Shown here: positions 1 to 11,762 of the stretch, piece after piece
Position numbering within the stretch: position 1 is the first letter of the stretch
How the letters are laid out: each line of letters starts with the position of its first letter
DNA from: Tillandsia leiboldiana
Lineage: Eukaryota; Streptophyta; Magnoliopsida; Poales; Bromeliaceae
Reading direction: 5' to 3'
Assembly: GCA_029204045.2 (NCBI GenBank)
Contig: CM055061.1
Coordinates: 44,912,977-44,976,976, forward strand
DNA length: 64,000 nt
Notes under the pieces: generated by a model
Databases searched by the model: none
Told to the model about the DNA's origin: nothing
What the model saw: only the letters and a program-made list of their open reading frames with translations
Position numbers and translations under genes: made by a program

Positions 1-980
1 GCTGATTCGCTCCCATTTCCACTCTGGTACAGGTAGAGATTGTAGTTTCCCCGCCGTGCGCTGATGTTCGGCCTTTACTTGCTAACCATCCAAACAGCGA
101 GCAGCGAACTGTGTTACATCCCCTTTCAGTTTAGTCCACCCAAAAAAATTCTGCTTGAGATCCTTGTACATCTTCTTGTCACCCGGATGCGCCGCATAGG
201 GAGCGCAGTGCGCCTCTGACAGTATCTCTTCCTTCAACTCTAGCAACTCGGGCACACAAATCCGCCCTCGAAAATGTATTGCGCCATCCGCACTCGCCGA
301 AAAGTCGCTCGCGTGGTCCGGGGAGATCTTGTCTCGAGCAAGCTGTAACTGTGCGCCTGTCTTCTGACCTCCTAGGATTTTCTCTAATAGGGTAGGCTTG
401 ACCATCAAGGACAAAAGTTGCCCGACCGTACCTGTCCTGCTGAGTGCTCGTGCTCATCGGTTCCTCCTTGATTTGACCCTTCCTGCTCAAAGCATCAGCT
501 ACTACATTTGCTTTTCCGGGGTGATACTGACTGGTCAAGTCGTAGTCCTTTAGCAACTCTAGCCAACGCCTTTGCCGCAAAATCAATTCCTTCTATGTGA
601 GCAAAAACTTAAGGCTTTGGCGATCTAGAAGCACATTACAAAGAACTCCAAAAAAAGTAATGCCTCCACAGCTTTAAAACGAAGATGACTGCTGCCAGTT
701 CTTGTTCGTGTGTTGGGTGGTTTCGCTCATATTCTTTGAGTTGCCTTGAAGCGTAGACTATGACTCTTCCCTGTTGCATCAGTACGCCTCCAAGACTGTT
801 CCATGATGCATCACAGTAAGCCTCAAAATCCTCTCTGGGTGTCGGTCGTGCAAGCGCAGGTGCCCGTGTTAGCCCGTCTTTAAGTTCCTCGTCACTATGC
901 CACGGGTCCGCGGACCACCTCTGACGACGCTGAGCAGTCAGCAACAAAAGTCTCGCGATGCATCGAGATACCCCAGTCAT
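1..980 (-). pseudogene. Element A pol remnant: RNase H to integrase zinc-binding region
   Basis: Minus-strand pieces follow the Ty3/gypsy order. At 980-636 is RNase H sequence, with the YCDAS box and the VIVYASRQLKEYE and HEQELAAVIF motifs. At 586-470 is the RNase H end (YHPGKANVVADALSR). At 414-82 is the HHCC-type integrase region (EAHCAPYAAHPGDKKMY, then AARCLDG), and below 80 a VKAEHQ...AGKLQSL-like segment. The pieces lie in different frames with stops between them, and the second CxxC half of the zinc site is damaged. Reverse transcriptase, protease and an intact gag are missing upstream, where noncoding family-specific sequence lies instead. It is a pseudogene and runs off the left edge. 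Confidence 0.85.
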
Positions 981-2644
981 ACCGCCAAACCCGTACCGAT
1001 GAGCCCTTAAATGTCCAAAACAACTAACCCAACGACCAACGAAAAACCCACTATCGCCCTCTCAAGGCTCTAAGGGGTGCCAACAAAACAGGCTGGATTA
1101 CTAACTACCAGAAATTCTCCCCTGAAAACAACGACCTCGCCTGTCACCAACACGGACTGCTCCCACCCGTCACCAACACGGGCCTCTTCCACCCGTCACC
1201 AACACGGGCCACAAGCTCGGAGCATATCCACCATCCCGGATTACCCACTCCGACTGTCCGTCCTACCGAGGCGACGGTCAAAACTAAAGTTAGGTTTCAG
1301 CTCTAAGACCTACCACAAGGTCTACCCCACAGAAAGAGCTGGGTACAGGGCATCCTAGCCGAAAGTGACCAGTGCCAAAGCTCCAAGTAGTCGACAGATC
1401 CCCTTGACCCACACCTGCCCCACTTGATCAACGACCCAATATGCTCCCAAACTAAGCCTCATGATTATGCCTTGGTCATGGGAAGCTGGCGACGAAACCC
1501 ACAAGATATGGTCCCACCTCCGTCCTGGCACCGACGGGGTGCGACACTCTGATTAACCACCAACGCTCGGTCCCAATCCGTTGCCCCTCCAAGCACCGTG
1601 CATCGAATCGAGCGGTAAATCTCCAAACCAAACAGCGACACCCCCACTAGGGAACTTCTAAGCTCAAAGCCCACTAAAACAGAGGCCTCCAGGTACAATC
1701 GACTACCCATCCGAAACCTATCGGGTCGGAAAGAAGACATGCAACGAATACAGCGAGAAAGACCCTGTCAAAAAGTTGCCTAGCTTTTCCAAGCGCGCTC
1801 GAGGGAACACGTGCCAACCCACCAGTAGGACAACCTAACCGACCCTCTTGTGCAGAAAACAGGAACCCAACCCAGAGCTACACCACCACAACCCCCTTAA
1901 AAGAGCTAACTGGCACCACCCAGCGTCAAAAGCTAAACCCCCAATAAAAAGTCGCCACTTACGCACACTTGTGCGAAGCGAGACACGGCCTCTCTAACCG
2001 AAATCGAGCCCCAAATGAACAAGATTTACTTGCCCTGGTGGTCTCCCTTTTTAACCCCAAAGGAGCACCCCAAGACCCCATCACGATGATTTCTGCAACC
2101 ATCGCCGTGACCACAGTAAAAAGCCGAACTATGGGTAACAACTGTAGGGGAAGGATTCCTCATTTCCACCCATACCTTGCCCATGGTGCAAAAAGAATCG
2201 GCCGACTATCTGCTGTAACCTAACACCAGAAGACCTAGAAGGTACAAATTTAGACAAAAGGCTATCCAGTTACCCACGACCAACAAAACGGCCGACACAC
2301 TAACAAACACCGGCGGGTTACACTACCACCAGTCACCGTTACTAACGACGACCAGAACGTCGGCAGAGTTAGGGGTTCGGAAAACAAAAGCCGGCGCAAC
2401 GATCTGCTGTGTTAACAGCCGCACCAAGTGCATGTACACCGTCAGCAGGCCCACCGTGTCCTGTGCTGTTTGCCTAATCCATTGATTCATAGCAACCATC
2501 AAGGCCCCGGTGGCAGCCGGCCTCGACCCCAGCCTCCAAAGCAACATGACTACACAAACACGACAACCGAGCTAAGCCGGGAAACAAAACTCAACAGTCC
2601 CGCACTCTCGCATCTCTACGCCCCTATACCGTGATCATTTCATT
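981..2644 (-). other. Element A internal region without an intact coding frame (degenerate gag or leader)
   Basis: This stretch lies between the A primer-binding site and the pol remnant. It aligns along its length with 33430-35120 of element C, so it belongs to the family and is not an insertion. The short open frames are not shared intact between the two copies. A minus-strand segment near 2547-2323 (MNQWIRQTAQ...) has the flavour of a gag N-terminus, but I could not confirm it. A short repeat of CACCCGTCACCAACACGGG occurs at 1150-1210. Confidence 0.55.
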
Positions 2645-3022
2645 AGTTAGTAGCCAGTGGTAATGTGCTTCAGTGGATGTTGGACAGCGACTACTGTGGT
2701 TAAAGTTGTTTTGCTCTGATACCATCTTAATCTGTCACGACCCGGGGGTTTAAACATGCGGAAGAATAGCCACCGAAAGCTCCCAAACTAGCATATATTT
2801 TTTTTTTAAAACCAATCTCCCACGGTGCGTGCCAGTTAGTAGCCAGTGGTAATGTGCTTCTGTGGATGTTGGACAGCGACTACTGTGGTTAAAGTTGTTT
2901 TGCTCTGATACCATCTTAATCTGTCACGACCCGGGGGTTTAAACATGCGGAAGAATAGCCACCGAAAGCTCCCAAACTAGCATATATTTTTTTTTTTAAA
3001 GCCAATCTCCCACGGTGCGTGC
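2645..3022 (-). repeat. 189-bp tandem duplication spanning the LTR/PBS junction of element A
   Basis: Positions 2645-2833 and 2834-3022 are nearly identical direct repeats with a period of 189 bp. Each copy contains about 88 bp of leader, the PBS and about 100 bp of LTR end. The element therefore has two LTR termini (TGTCACG at 2733 and 2922) and two PBS copies. Element C has a single copy at the corresponding place, so the duplication is specific to A. Confidence 0.95.
2902..2913 (-). other. Primer-binding site of element A (duplicated copy at 2713-2724)
   Basis: The minus strand reads TGGTATCAGAGC, complementary to the 3' end of initiator tRNA-Met, the usual primer of plant Ty3/gypsy elements. 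It lies 8 bp inside the LTR end at 2922. The 2713-2724 copy comes from the tandem duplication. Confidence 0.9.
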
Positions 3023-3785
3023 CCAGACCCGCCGCATATACAAATTCACTCTGCAAACGGGCAGAATCTTCTTTGTATATGCACGGCGTCCTGACTACAA
3101 CAACCATACAATCATCACTTTAACCACACTAGTTCAACAGCCGAATACATACAACCATTTTTCCATAAGTAATAAAGAGGCCGACTAACTTAGAAAGGAT
3201 AAATCCACAGGGTTTTAAAAACGGTGCCCACACGACACCCAGATTTTACAACGCCATTTCGAAATCCACAAATACACAGAATTTTAAAAACGGTGCCAAC
3301 TCGACACCTATGTTTTTCAAAACTATTTCGAAATCCATAAATACACAGAGTTTTGAAAACGGTGCCCACCCGACACCAATGTTTTCCAAATCATTTTCGC
3401 AATGTTTTCTTTTCTTTTCCTTTTTGTTTGAAAACGGCCAACTATTAGATAGTAAACTAAGCATTCATCCACAGAAGTATGAAATCATCCAACATCCACA
3501 TCGACCCCACAAGTGTATCAAACTCACATAGCTACTAACAAATAATAAAATGAGCACAAGGAGAACAAACCACAGTCTGTAGCATCGAAGGGCCAATAGA
3601 CCTCTCATCGCGGCCTCACCGTCGCCCTAGCTCTCACCCCTGACTGAACCTGTCAAAGAGTAGGAAGTCAGCGACACAAGATATAAAGTGATAAGCGGTA
3701 AAAACTGTAAACAAAACCAACCGAAAGAACCAAAGCAATACGCACTCCTCATAGTGCGGTCAAACGTAACCCCCTGTAACTAAAC

Positions 3786-3915
3786 TAGACCGAGCACCTG
3801 CCTCGGTAATCCACACCGCTCTCACGAGCCAGACCGAGCACCTGCCTCGGCAAACCACACAGCTCTCACGAGCCAAACCGAGCACCTGCCTCGGCAAACC
3901 ACACCGCTCTCACCT
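3786..3915. repeat. 44-bp tandem repeats in element A LTR (about 3 copies)
   Basis: Three successive units contain CCGAGCACCTGCCTCGG followed by a CACACCGCTCTCACGAGCC-type spacer. The core is an inverted repeat (CCGAG...CTCGG) able to form a short hairpin. Confidence 0.85.
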
Positions 3916-4057
3916 TGGTGCTTCTAATCCCCCACCTATAGGGGCCCCCCACTATGTCACCTTGTGGGGTACACGGGTCAACGTACCATCATTTTGGAAA
4001 AATACACCCTGTGCGGTGGACAGACCGCCGGTGTGCGTGTAGCAACCTTGAGCATCG

Positions 4058-4133
4058 ACCGAGCACCAACCTCGGCAAACCAGACAGAGCACCTACCTCG
4101 GCAAACCAGACCGAGCACCTACCTCGGCAAACA
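4058..4133. repeat. 26-bp tandem repeats in element A LTR (3 copies)
   Basis: The unit is CCGAGCACC-A/T-ACCTCGG plus a CAAACCAGA spacer, repeated three times. The same unit is expanded to about seven copies in the element C LTR at 36140-36327. Confidence 0.85.
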
Positions 4134-5810
4134 CCCAGAACATGATGTATCATCGAGCACCGCGACCTTCGGTCGCCATAAATATAATGATAATAAAAAC
4201 ATAAGCTTATACAGGGTTAACGGTACTTTGACATGTCAATACTTTACACTTACCAATTTACCTCATTTCCCGACTCAAGAACTGTCGAAAGAGGAACCCA
4301 CCTTCCGACTTCCGAATGGTCGCACCGATCACCGTCCCCATCGCTAGGATGCTCCGAACAACCCTACTGTTGTTCGAAGAGGGCGAACTGCCCGTCCAGT
4401 CTCCCACCGTGACATTCGTTAATCCGGAGGTCCAAGTCACCCCCATACCCCTTAACATGATAAACATAACAATAACGAAATTGCGCATAAAGAGGTTCTA
4501 AGGGTGTACCCACCTCAAACACGAAGAAGAAGATGTGCGGAAGCTCCAGCTAAAACACTCCCACCTCATGCCCGAAAAAGCTACAGTAAGAATTATTGTT
4601 AAAAACATCGTCGTGATAAAAAACACTCAAAAACGGGGCGAAACGGGCTAAAAACGGAGCTTCCGGACACTTAGGCTGAGGGCTGTGCACGGGTCCAGGC
4701 GTGGGCTGGGTCCACGACAACAGGCGGCGACGGCGCAGACCGGGAGCACGCCACAGCGGTAGACCGCTGCGGCTTGGGCCGGGCCGCGCACGGGCAGGAA
4801 GCGCGTGCCGGGTCCACCTCCCCCGCGGCTGCGATGGCGAGCACTGGGTGCGCGCCTAGTGCGTGCACCGCACGGCCTAGGCGGGGCTGGTGCACGAGCC
4901 CGTGCGCCGAGTCCGCACCTTCGGGCTTCGGAGGCATGCGCCGGGTGCACGCCGGTCCGGTGGACCGCGCGGCCTGGCGCACGCATCCGTGCGCTGGGTC
5001 CGCGCCCCTGGGCCACAGAGGCGTGCGCCGGGTGCACGCCGGTCCGGTGGACCGCGTGGCCTGAAGCTCGGCCGGATGAACAGTAAACCTCCCCGTGCCC
5101 TTTTTCGGCTCCGGTTGCGACCCCGCGACCACGGCGGCTGCGGCGACGACCCCGTGGACACTATGACGGCAGCGGCGGCCTCCCGTTTAACAACGGCGGC
5201 CGCGTCCTCCCGTTTAACAACTCATATCGCACGCGACATCAACAAGAAACTCCCACAAGGGAAAACCGGTAAAACTCGAACCGCTCACCTTGATTCCGCC
5301 GGCGGAGGAGGAAGAAAGAGGATCGCCCTCCCTTACTCGATCGATTCAACATAAAAGGAGCAGTTTCTTCTTTTCTCTTCCCGCCTCTCCGCCTCGGTCC
5401 CTACGCCGTTTCTTGAAAAGAGGGAAACAAGGGTTTTGGGGTTTTTCCCCGCACCCCCGATCGGACTTAGACGTTACGAAGAGAAATTAAAATTAATCCC
5501 TAGTTAACAATCATAGCCATTCGAAATTTGAACGAGGGTTCCTGATCACCTCAGAAAACGTGCCGATAGCCGGCACGCATTTCGATGCGCCCAAGTTGAT
5601 AGTAAACTTCAAAAATCATTTCTGGGAGATCCCGGGGTCGGAATTCGAATCCGATCGCGCCACCATTCACCGTTTTGCGAGCTCTACCACCTAAAAATAC
5701 CCGCAAACCCCGACGGTCAGCCCAGAAATTCTCAAACTTTCAACCCCCCCTAACAACTAAAAAGATTCAATTAGGAGCAAAACGGAAAACCGGAAGGTCG
5801 AGGTATTACA

Positions 5811-6110
5811 AAATAAATAAAATAAACCAATAACATAAATAAAATGAAAAAGTCTGATCTTAGAAGGATCCTGTCGATCGCCTCGAAAAGCGTGCCGGCC
5901 ACTTAGCACGGATTCCGATGCACCCCTCAAAGGCAAACGCTTTGAACCCCATTCCGGGAGATCCGTAAATCGGAATCCGAATCCGATCGCTTTGTCTTTC
6001 TCCGTTTTTCGAGCTCAACGTAGAAAAATACTCGCGGTCCAGGCCGGTCCATTGCAGAAAACACAGTGAAAAATTTCCCTAACAATCCCGTCATAAAAAG
6101 AAGGTATTCA
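5811..6110 (-). repeat. LTR fragment X, diverged relative of the A/C family
   Basis: From 5830 this sequence is a diverged copy of the terminal 300 bp of the A and C LTRs: CCTCGAAAAGCGTGCCGG, then a GGGAGATCC block, then CCGTTTTTCGAGCTC. It ends near 6103-6110 with GGTATTCA, resembling the family terminus GGTATTACA. Coding remnants of element F start immediately after. The likely reading is an LTR of a third family member inserted into F and then split by A. Neither TSD can be confirmed in this window. Confidence 0.55.
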
Positions 6111-7370
6111 AAGGCATTGGAACGCCAGGACACTACAAACAATCTCAACAACCAAGCCTCCTCTCGTCTGCCTCGCAGAAGGTCAAAGTCCTCTCTCTCC
6201 GCAATCAAACATCCTGTGGCACTGTGCCAACCAAAACCCGAGCACTAGGTCAAAAACATCGAACTGCCACAATTACCAATAAGTCTTCCGGTATAACTCG
6301 CGTCCTCAGCTGCATTGGACATAATCCACAAGCCTCCTCCCCATGCACCATACCAACAGGAACCTGTACCTCTAGTGCACGTGGCCACAACTCTATCTCT
6401 AGTCCATGCAGGAATGCAACATGCTCTCCCGCTGCTGTGAAAAAATCACACCTGCGACACTCGATCCACTACCGTGGCGCCCTCCAACCGGGCGGCACAG
6501 ATTCATCCGCTCAATGCAAGTGGTCGTCGCTCAGTCTGCCACAACATATCTTGATTAACCACATAGGGAGCACGACCTCTGCCTCTGCCCACACTGGGGT
6601 GACGAATATGTTCCTCCCCAGATAACAAATCCACGCTACCGCCGCGCCACTCTGATGTAGATGCTGATGTTGCCATCGGGGTCCACCCGATCTCTGGCAT
6701 CTCGAAAATCCACTACCCTTGAGAAGAAATTGGGAATGCCTCTGCCGGTCGGCCTGTCCTCCATCACCCGGTGCTAAGCATCAAAATCCAGAACTCGCCT
6801 CTAGCGGCAGATCCCTATCCAAAGGAAATGCAGTGCCACGCTCCATACACAACGCCTATCCATCGAGGCATCAATAATCCATAACGGATGGACCAACTAA
6901 ACTGAAAAGTATTCTGCCGCAATTCACTCCCAGCCACACATATCCTATGTGCCTCGTCCCTTCAACCTGGAGCGCGCAGTTAAGCAACTGCGTAAACCCT
7001 CGGCACAAGGAGGCTCTCAAATAGTCTCTCCAATACCACCAGCCATGATTCTGCCTCCAAAGGCTCCAAGCTCAATCCTATGAATCGGGGTGGTTCATCT
7101 GCCAAATCTGGCTCACTCAATCAAACATGCCCCACAGCTCCTCTGCTGTCAACTATCCACCCTGCCTCGGTGCCTCGGCACTAAACGCTGGCACGGGGGG
7201 GGGGGGGGTTACTCAGTACTCCGACAACTGTGTCACCAAAACCAGCTGCTCCCTCCGTTGCTGATATGCCTCTAACAATCCTGTCATCTAGGTCCGGAAC
7301 TCTCTGACCTCAATCCGGGTATCCGGCCCAAAACTAACCGCTCAAACTCAACTGCTATGACAGGATGCAC
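6111..7370 (-). pseudogene. Element F degenerate gag and protease
   Basis: Translating the minus strand in changing frames gives recognisable chromovirus pieces. Near 7350-7260 is a gag N-terminal piece (MTGLLEAYQQRREQL). Near 7100-6990 is the gag core (EPPRFIGLSLEPLEAESW), parallel to CPPRFAGQSTEPREVENW in element E. Near 6410-6250 is protease-region sequence (HGLEIELWPRALEVQVP), parallel to HGLEIGLLPCALEVQVP in E. Stops and frameshifts separate them, and the zinc knuckle and the DTG active site are not recognisable. A G homopolymer lies near 7195-7207. No reverse transcriptase is present because the element is interrupted at 6110. Confidence 0.75.
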
Positions 7371-7671
7371 ACGGGTCGAAACCCAGCGTCGGGGAGACAC
7401 AGCTCGCCACGACGAAACAGCAAAACAACACACAACAACACTCGACCCAATCCAGCGAAAGTCTAAAGCATATCATCCGTTCCACAGCATTATGTTGTCT
7501 GCAGCCAACATAATCACTTAGGAGAATAAACATGCTAATCACTCCTCCCATCCCTTGGGAGAGGTATAAAACTCAATCAGGACTCTCGCTATAAATCACG
7601 ACTCTCACGAAGTCAACCAAGGGTCAAACCATAAGCCTAGGGTTTCTAAGTCCACCATGACCTACAACCTA

Positions 7672-7684
7672 GGCTCTGATACCA
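7672..7684 (-). other. Primer-binding site of element F
   Basis: The minus strand reads TGGTATCAGAGCC, the initiator tRNA-Met type, 8 bp inside the LTR end at 7693. The following leader reads CTAGG...AAACCCTAGG and resembles the leader of element E. Confidence 0.9.
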
Positions 7685-7692
7685 CTCTAATC

Positions 7693-10600
7693 TGTCACGC
7701 CCCGGGGTCAAAACTGCGACCCGAGCTCGCCAACAGATCCACCGCCTACACAACCCTGCATAGGCGAAGCGTCCAACCTGCAAGAAAAGGTACTACAGCT
7801 AACAGATATCAGAGCTATAAATGAAAATCTGCTGTAAAACTAAAATCAACCACTGTACATCTAGAAATAATACAATAATGTCCACCTCCCAAAAATGATA
7901 ATCATATAATATCCTCAGATACAAAACCCAGAACTCAACAGGGATGTATCTCCAATAAATACATCAGTGTACAGGCTCTCAATACATAACATATCCTCAC
8001 TACATTAGTCTCTCAAAAGAGGAAAAAAAATAACTAATCTACTGAAGATCTCCTCTGAAGTGGTACCGCTACTCTCCAACGACGGGTAGGGATCTAGCTC
8101 GCGACTCCCTCGCCTCGATCAACAACCGCAGAACCAGCAACACCCGCTAAGACTCTGCAAAAGAAAGGAGAGAAAAGAAAGGGAGGGGGAAAACCCCCAA
8201 TGGGTGTGAGAACTACACTAAAAAGGGAGTTCTCAGTGGGTACCACCGCCAGGCCCGACGATCTGCCCACTAAGTCCACTAGAGGCATAAGATAACCAAT
8301 GCAGTAAAAGACTGAACAAGAAAGCTGGAGACACTCAACAGCTACCATGCCTCTATCTAAATGCTCAAAAGGGGAGAACCAATGAAGGATATGCCACCAC
8401 TAGCACATGAAGTGCACAATCGACCCAATCGAGTTGACTGCCACATCTGGTCCAGTCAAACCTGCGCCCCACCTACAACCACCTCCCACTGCCAGGCAGG
8501 AATTACGTAGGGTGTCCAAACGGACTAACTCGCTATCGAGTAGTGGCTCATGCAGGCTATAGTCAAAATCCACGCTCTCTCTCAGAACGGATAGACTCAA
8601 GATGCTCAACCTCTCACATAATGGTCAAAGTACTCACAATGATACGGGACCACCGTCAAACCAAACGGCTCCCAACAACACTAGCACTGGTCTAAACACA
8701 GCTACTAGACTCCACTCAGCCCCCTGACACGAGTGCAACAATAAAGTAAATGCCTGTAATAACCCCATTCTAGTGCCACCAGTAAAACTGGTACTGCCTG
8801 CTGTGCCTGACAAATCAGGTATGCTGGCCGACGCATAACACCGATAGGGGATAGGAGTCTCAAAGACTCAAAGTATGTATATCGCACACTCCGGAGTGGC
8901 ACTCGAGGGGAGCGACCCACACGAGTAAAGTGCCTGGGTAATAAGTATAATAGTAGTATAAATCAGTAGGACTGGATCATGACTCTGATCAAAATGAGAA
9001 AGCTCAACCACTAAAGAAAACCCCCATCCTCAATCAGATGCATAAACAAATATCCGGTCAACCACCCAATATCCGCGGTTGCCGCAATGCCCCACAAACC
9101 ATAATCTAAAACCGACCTCCGGTCGACTGCCCAAAGTCCGCGGTCACCGCAAAACCCTGCCAGCCTCAATCCAGCACAACCCATCCCTGAAACCAATGTC
9201 CCGGCTACACTACCCAAAACCCCTGCTCGCACCCGAGCAACACAGACTGCCAGACTAATAAAGAAGGAGAAAGGAATAACATGGTTTCTCCTAAGTCAAG
9301 TCCCAATAAGTAGTGTCGCAGTAAAAGATGGCCTATCTAGATGTCCATACAAGCATGCATTTGTCCTCAAGGAAATGAAAGGGAGTAAAGCATATAATAG
9401 ATCCACTACTAAAGTATATCCATCTGCATGATCTAGGCCATTCCACAAGCTTCCATCTCGATGCTAAATGTTGTACAATTAAATATGCATACTAACAATC
9501 ACATAGGGTAAATCCCTTATGTAAGCATTTACTATTCATCATCATGAATATCCAAATCCCGCAAGTCCTCGATAATATTTAACATGAATATTGATCTTGC
9601 AATTCCCTTATACAATCATCCTTCCTAGCTTACCTCACAATAACATACAATGTACCCTAACCATGCATGCATTCTAATATAAGAATTAGAGAACCGTCCA
9701 CCGGTTCTGGAGATGAAGCAACCCACCTGAAGCACTTTCCGCAGGCAAAGCCGAAGTCGGTGAAGAGGGTGGCCGCTTGCAAACAAAATCCACTGAACCC
9801 GCCCCCTCGGTACATGTCGCGCAAGCCTTGGCTCCAATCAATGTCACGCCAACAATACAACACAACAACAATCAACAACTCAACATCATCACACAGCATT
9901 GCTGTTTTTCCCAACAGCATAAAGAAGGGCATTTTCACCTCCCAGCAGTCCTCCAAAAATTTTAGAAAATTCACGGTTGCGATCCTCGCGATGACTAGCC
10001 CCAAAACGAGAATTTATACGCCCCGTTCCGACACCTGAAACCAAGATATAAATTAAACAATGCGGGACGCCGGTAATCCACAACACTGCAAAACTGCGGG
10101 ATACAATCCCAAAGCAAAAATAAACACACAAGTCCCCTAATCACAAGCTGTCCAAAATTACAGTCAAGAAGAAGCTCGGTTTTCACCAATAGGATGGGCT
10201 CCGAAAATTCCGGAAAAAATACTCCTGCGTTCGTCGCGACGAGCCGATCGAAACGAGTACCTGCACGTCCCAAACCGAGTTTCGTACATCAAGATAAAAA
10301 TCCGACAAGGTGACCCTCTCAAAAGAATCCTGTACAATAATCTGTAGCACTTAGTTCTGGAAAATGGGATTTTTCACCTTCGGGAGAAACTCAGAAAAAT
10401 CCAGGAAAATTTGAGGACGTTCCTTGCGCTGCGTAGATGCAAAATGACTATAGGCAGGCCTCCATCCGATGCATGAGCGCAAAGTTATCGCTGAAAAATC
10501 GATGTGCTGTCCAAAACTCCGCAGTGGAAAATGGGTCATAAAAAGGCTCGAGAAACTCCAAGAAAAACTCGAAAAGAGGACAAACTCAAATCACGAGAGT

Positions 10601-11762
10601 CGTAGCCCTACCTATCATAAAGCCAATGGCGCAAGAATCGCTGGAATAGATGGTCGGAGTAGGCCGGGGGAGCTCGTGCACCGAAATGCGACGGAGGAGA
10701 TCACCGAAGAGAAATCGTCGCACTGCGCCGTAAAATCGAAAACCTCGAAGTGCGTGCCACCAAAAATCCCATGAATCCACAGGTGGAAGCAGCACAAGAA
10801 GAGGATGAATTTGAATTTTGCTGAAGGTTGCACTGTGAGAAGACGAGCAGGGAAAAGATACCGGCTATTGTTCTCGGCCTATTTATAGGCTGGGAAAACA
10901 ATTCAATTAATCCCCGGGGTGTCCCCAGGCGCCCGAATCAATTCGGGCGCCAACAGTGCGGCGTTCCACTGCCCCGCGGAGCGCCCGAATTAATCCGGTT
11001 CCACCACGTCACCCGCCAAACAGCGGACGGCGGAAACGACTACCCACCGTGCGCCACGTGGCCACCCGCGGACGCCGACACGTGAAGCGGCCGAGCGCAG
11101 GAAACCGCATCAACGCGCGCCCACGTGCGCGCCTGCGCCGCTGCCTGCGCCCTCTGAACGCATGCGTCTCGAGGCCACCGCCGCCCGTTCCGTGGACCCA
11201 GTCCACCGCACCGACCAGTCCTAGGCCGCCACGTGTCCACTGTGGACCACTGAGAAGATGCCACGTGGCAAGACGCTCCCGTGCACCGCGCGCCTGCCCG
11301 CGCGCCCGCGCGCCTACCCGCGCCCGCTCCGCCGCGCTCCGCCGCTGCCCATCGCCGCCGACGCTGCCCCCGGCTGCCGGAACAGTGCCTACTGCCTCAA
11401 AATCCGTGCACGGCATCCGGGCTCCGAAAAATACAAATTAATAGTCTATTTTTATCGCTTTCGCGCGCTGAATCCAAATCCGTTGTCCGTTTTGCCAAAT
11501 TCCATTTCTAAAAATTGCTGAAGGTATCTGGAAAGGTGTTCTTTTGTCCAAACTTCGCGCTGAGTACAATTATGATATTCGTTTCACGCGAAACCACTTC
11601 TAAACATCCGACGGGGTCAACCGATTACGCACGAAATCCATTTAACACCCGGAATCCATCACTTATGTCCACTTGGTGCACTAACACCGCCGACACGCCA
11701 CATGGGGCTCCAGAAGCTGCTGGTCACACTGTAGAAGCCCTGCAGAGATCCGGGTCACCACA
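7693..11762 (-). repeat. Element F 5' LTR (about 4.07 kb)
   Basis: It begins TGTCACGCCCCGGGG at 7693 (the LTR 3' end on the minus strand). It shares blocks with the element D LTR, including the U5-terminal stem, the AAGTCCACTAGAGGCATAAG segment near 8271-8290 and the TATA region. It is about 1 kb longer than the D LTR. No coding frame here is credible; the GC-rich stretch at 10960-11400 produces overlapping open frames on both strands. The 11762 boundary is inferred, not confirmed by a TSD. Confidence 0.7.
10879..10890 (-). promoter_or_regulatory. Putative TATA box of element F LTR
   Basis: The minus strand reads CCTATAAATAGG inside the LTR. Element D has GGACTATAAATAGGGCC at the matching LTR position (40310-40319). 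Conservation between two family members supports a promoter role; the transcription start is not known. Confidence 0.5.

Larger units (their letters stand above)
1..5810 (-). mobile_element. Element A: decayed Ty3/gypsy retrotransposon, 5' LTR and part of internal region
   Basis: The element is on the minus strand and its 3' part lies off the left edge. Reading from high to low coordinates it shows a 5' LTR (2922-5810), an iMet-type PBS, about 1.7 kb without an intact frame, and then RNase H and integrase remnants. The LTR outer end reads TGTAATACC on the minus strand, the same terminus as element C. Most of the element is recognisably homologous to element C (roughly 32.6-38.0 kb), so A and C are one family. 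The right flank is LTR fragment X, which suggests that A inserted into X. Only one end is visible, so no TSD can be confirmed. Confidence 0.85.
2922..5810 (-). repeat. Element A 5' LTR (2.89 kb)
   Basis: The LTR runs from TGTCACG at 2922 to GGTATTACA at 5802-5810, so on the minus strand it begins TGTAATACC and ends CGTGACA. It matches the element C LTR in blocks: the GGGGGCCCCC junction region near 3940, the pair of CCGAGCAC...CTCGG repeat arrays, a GC-rich block at 4650-5060 and the terminal 300 bp. It is shorter than the C LTR, consistent with internal deletions. Open frames in 4650-5350 are GC-rich low-complexity sequence, not genes. Confidence 0.85.
6111..11762 (-). mobile_element. Element F: Ty3/gypsy chromovirus, 5' LTR plus gag-protease remnant
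   Basis: The order on the minus strand is 5' LTR (7693-11762), PBS (7672-7684), leader, then degenerate gag and protease down to 6111, where LTR fragment X interrupts it. The LTR 3' terminus and TATA region match element D, so F and D are related. The upper boundary at 11762 is inferred from a change to element C LTR sequence (GGGGGCCCCCAC) at 11763 and from an LTR start TGTGGTGACCC on the minus strand, similar to TGTTGTGGCCC in D. Confidence 0.75.

Noticed and set aside
4648..5354. Overlapping GC-rich open frames in element A LTR
   Set aside because: Low-complexity sequence in an LTR, open on both strands, no recognisable product.
10956..11441. 161-residue plus-strand and 135-residue minus-strand frames
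   Set aside because: Both come from the same GC-rich block of the element F LTR; shadow frames.
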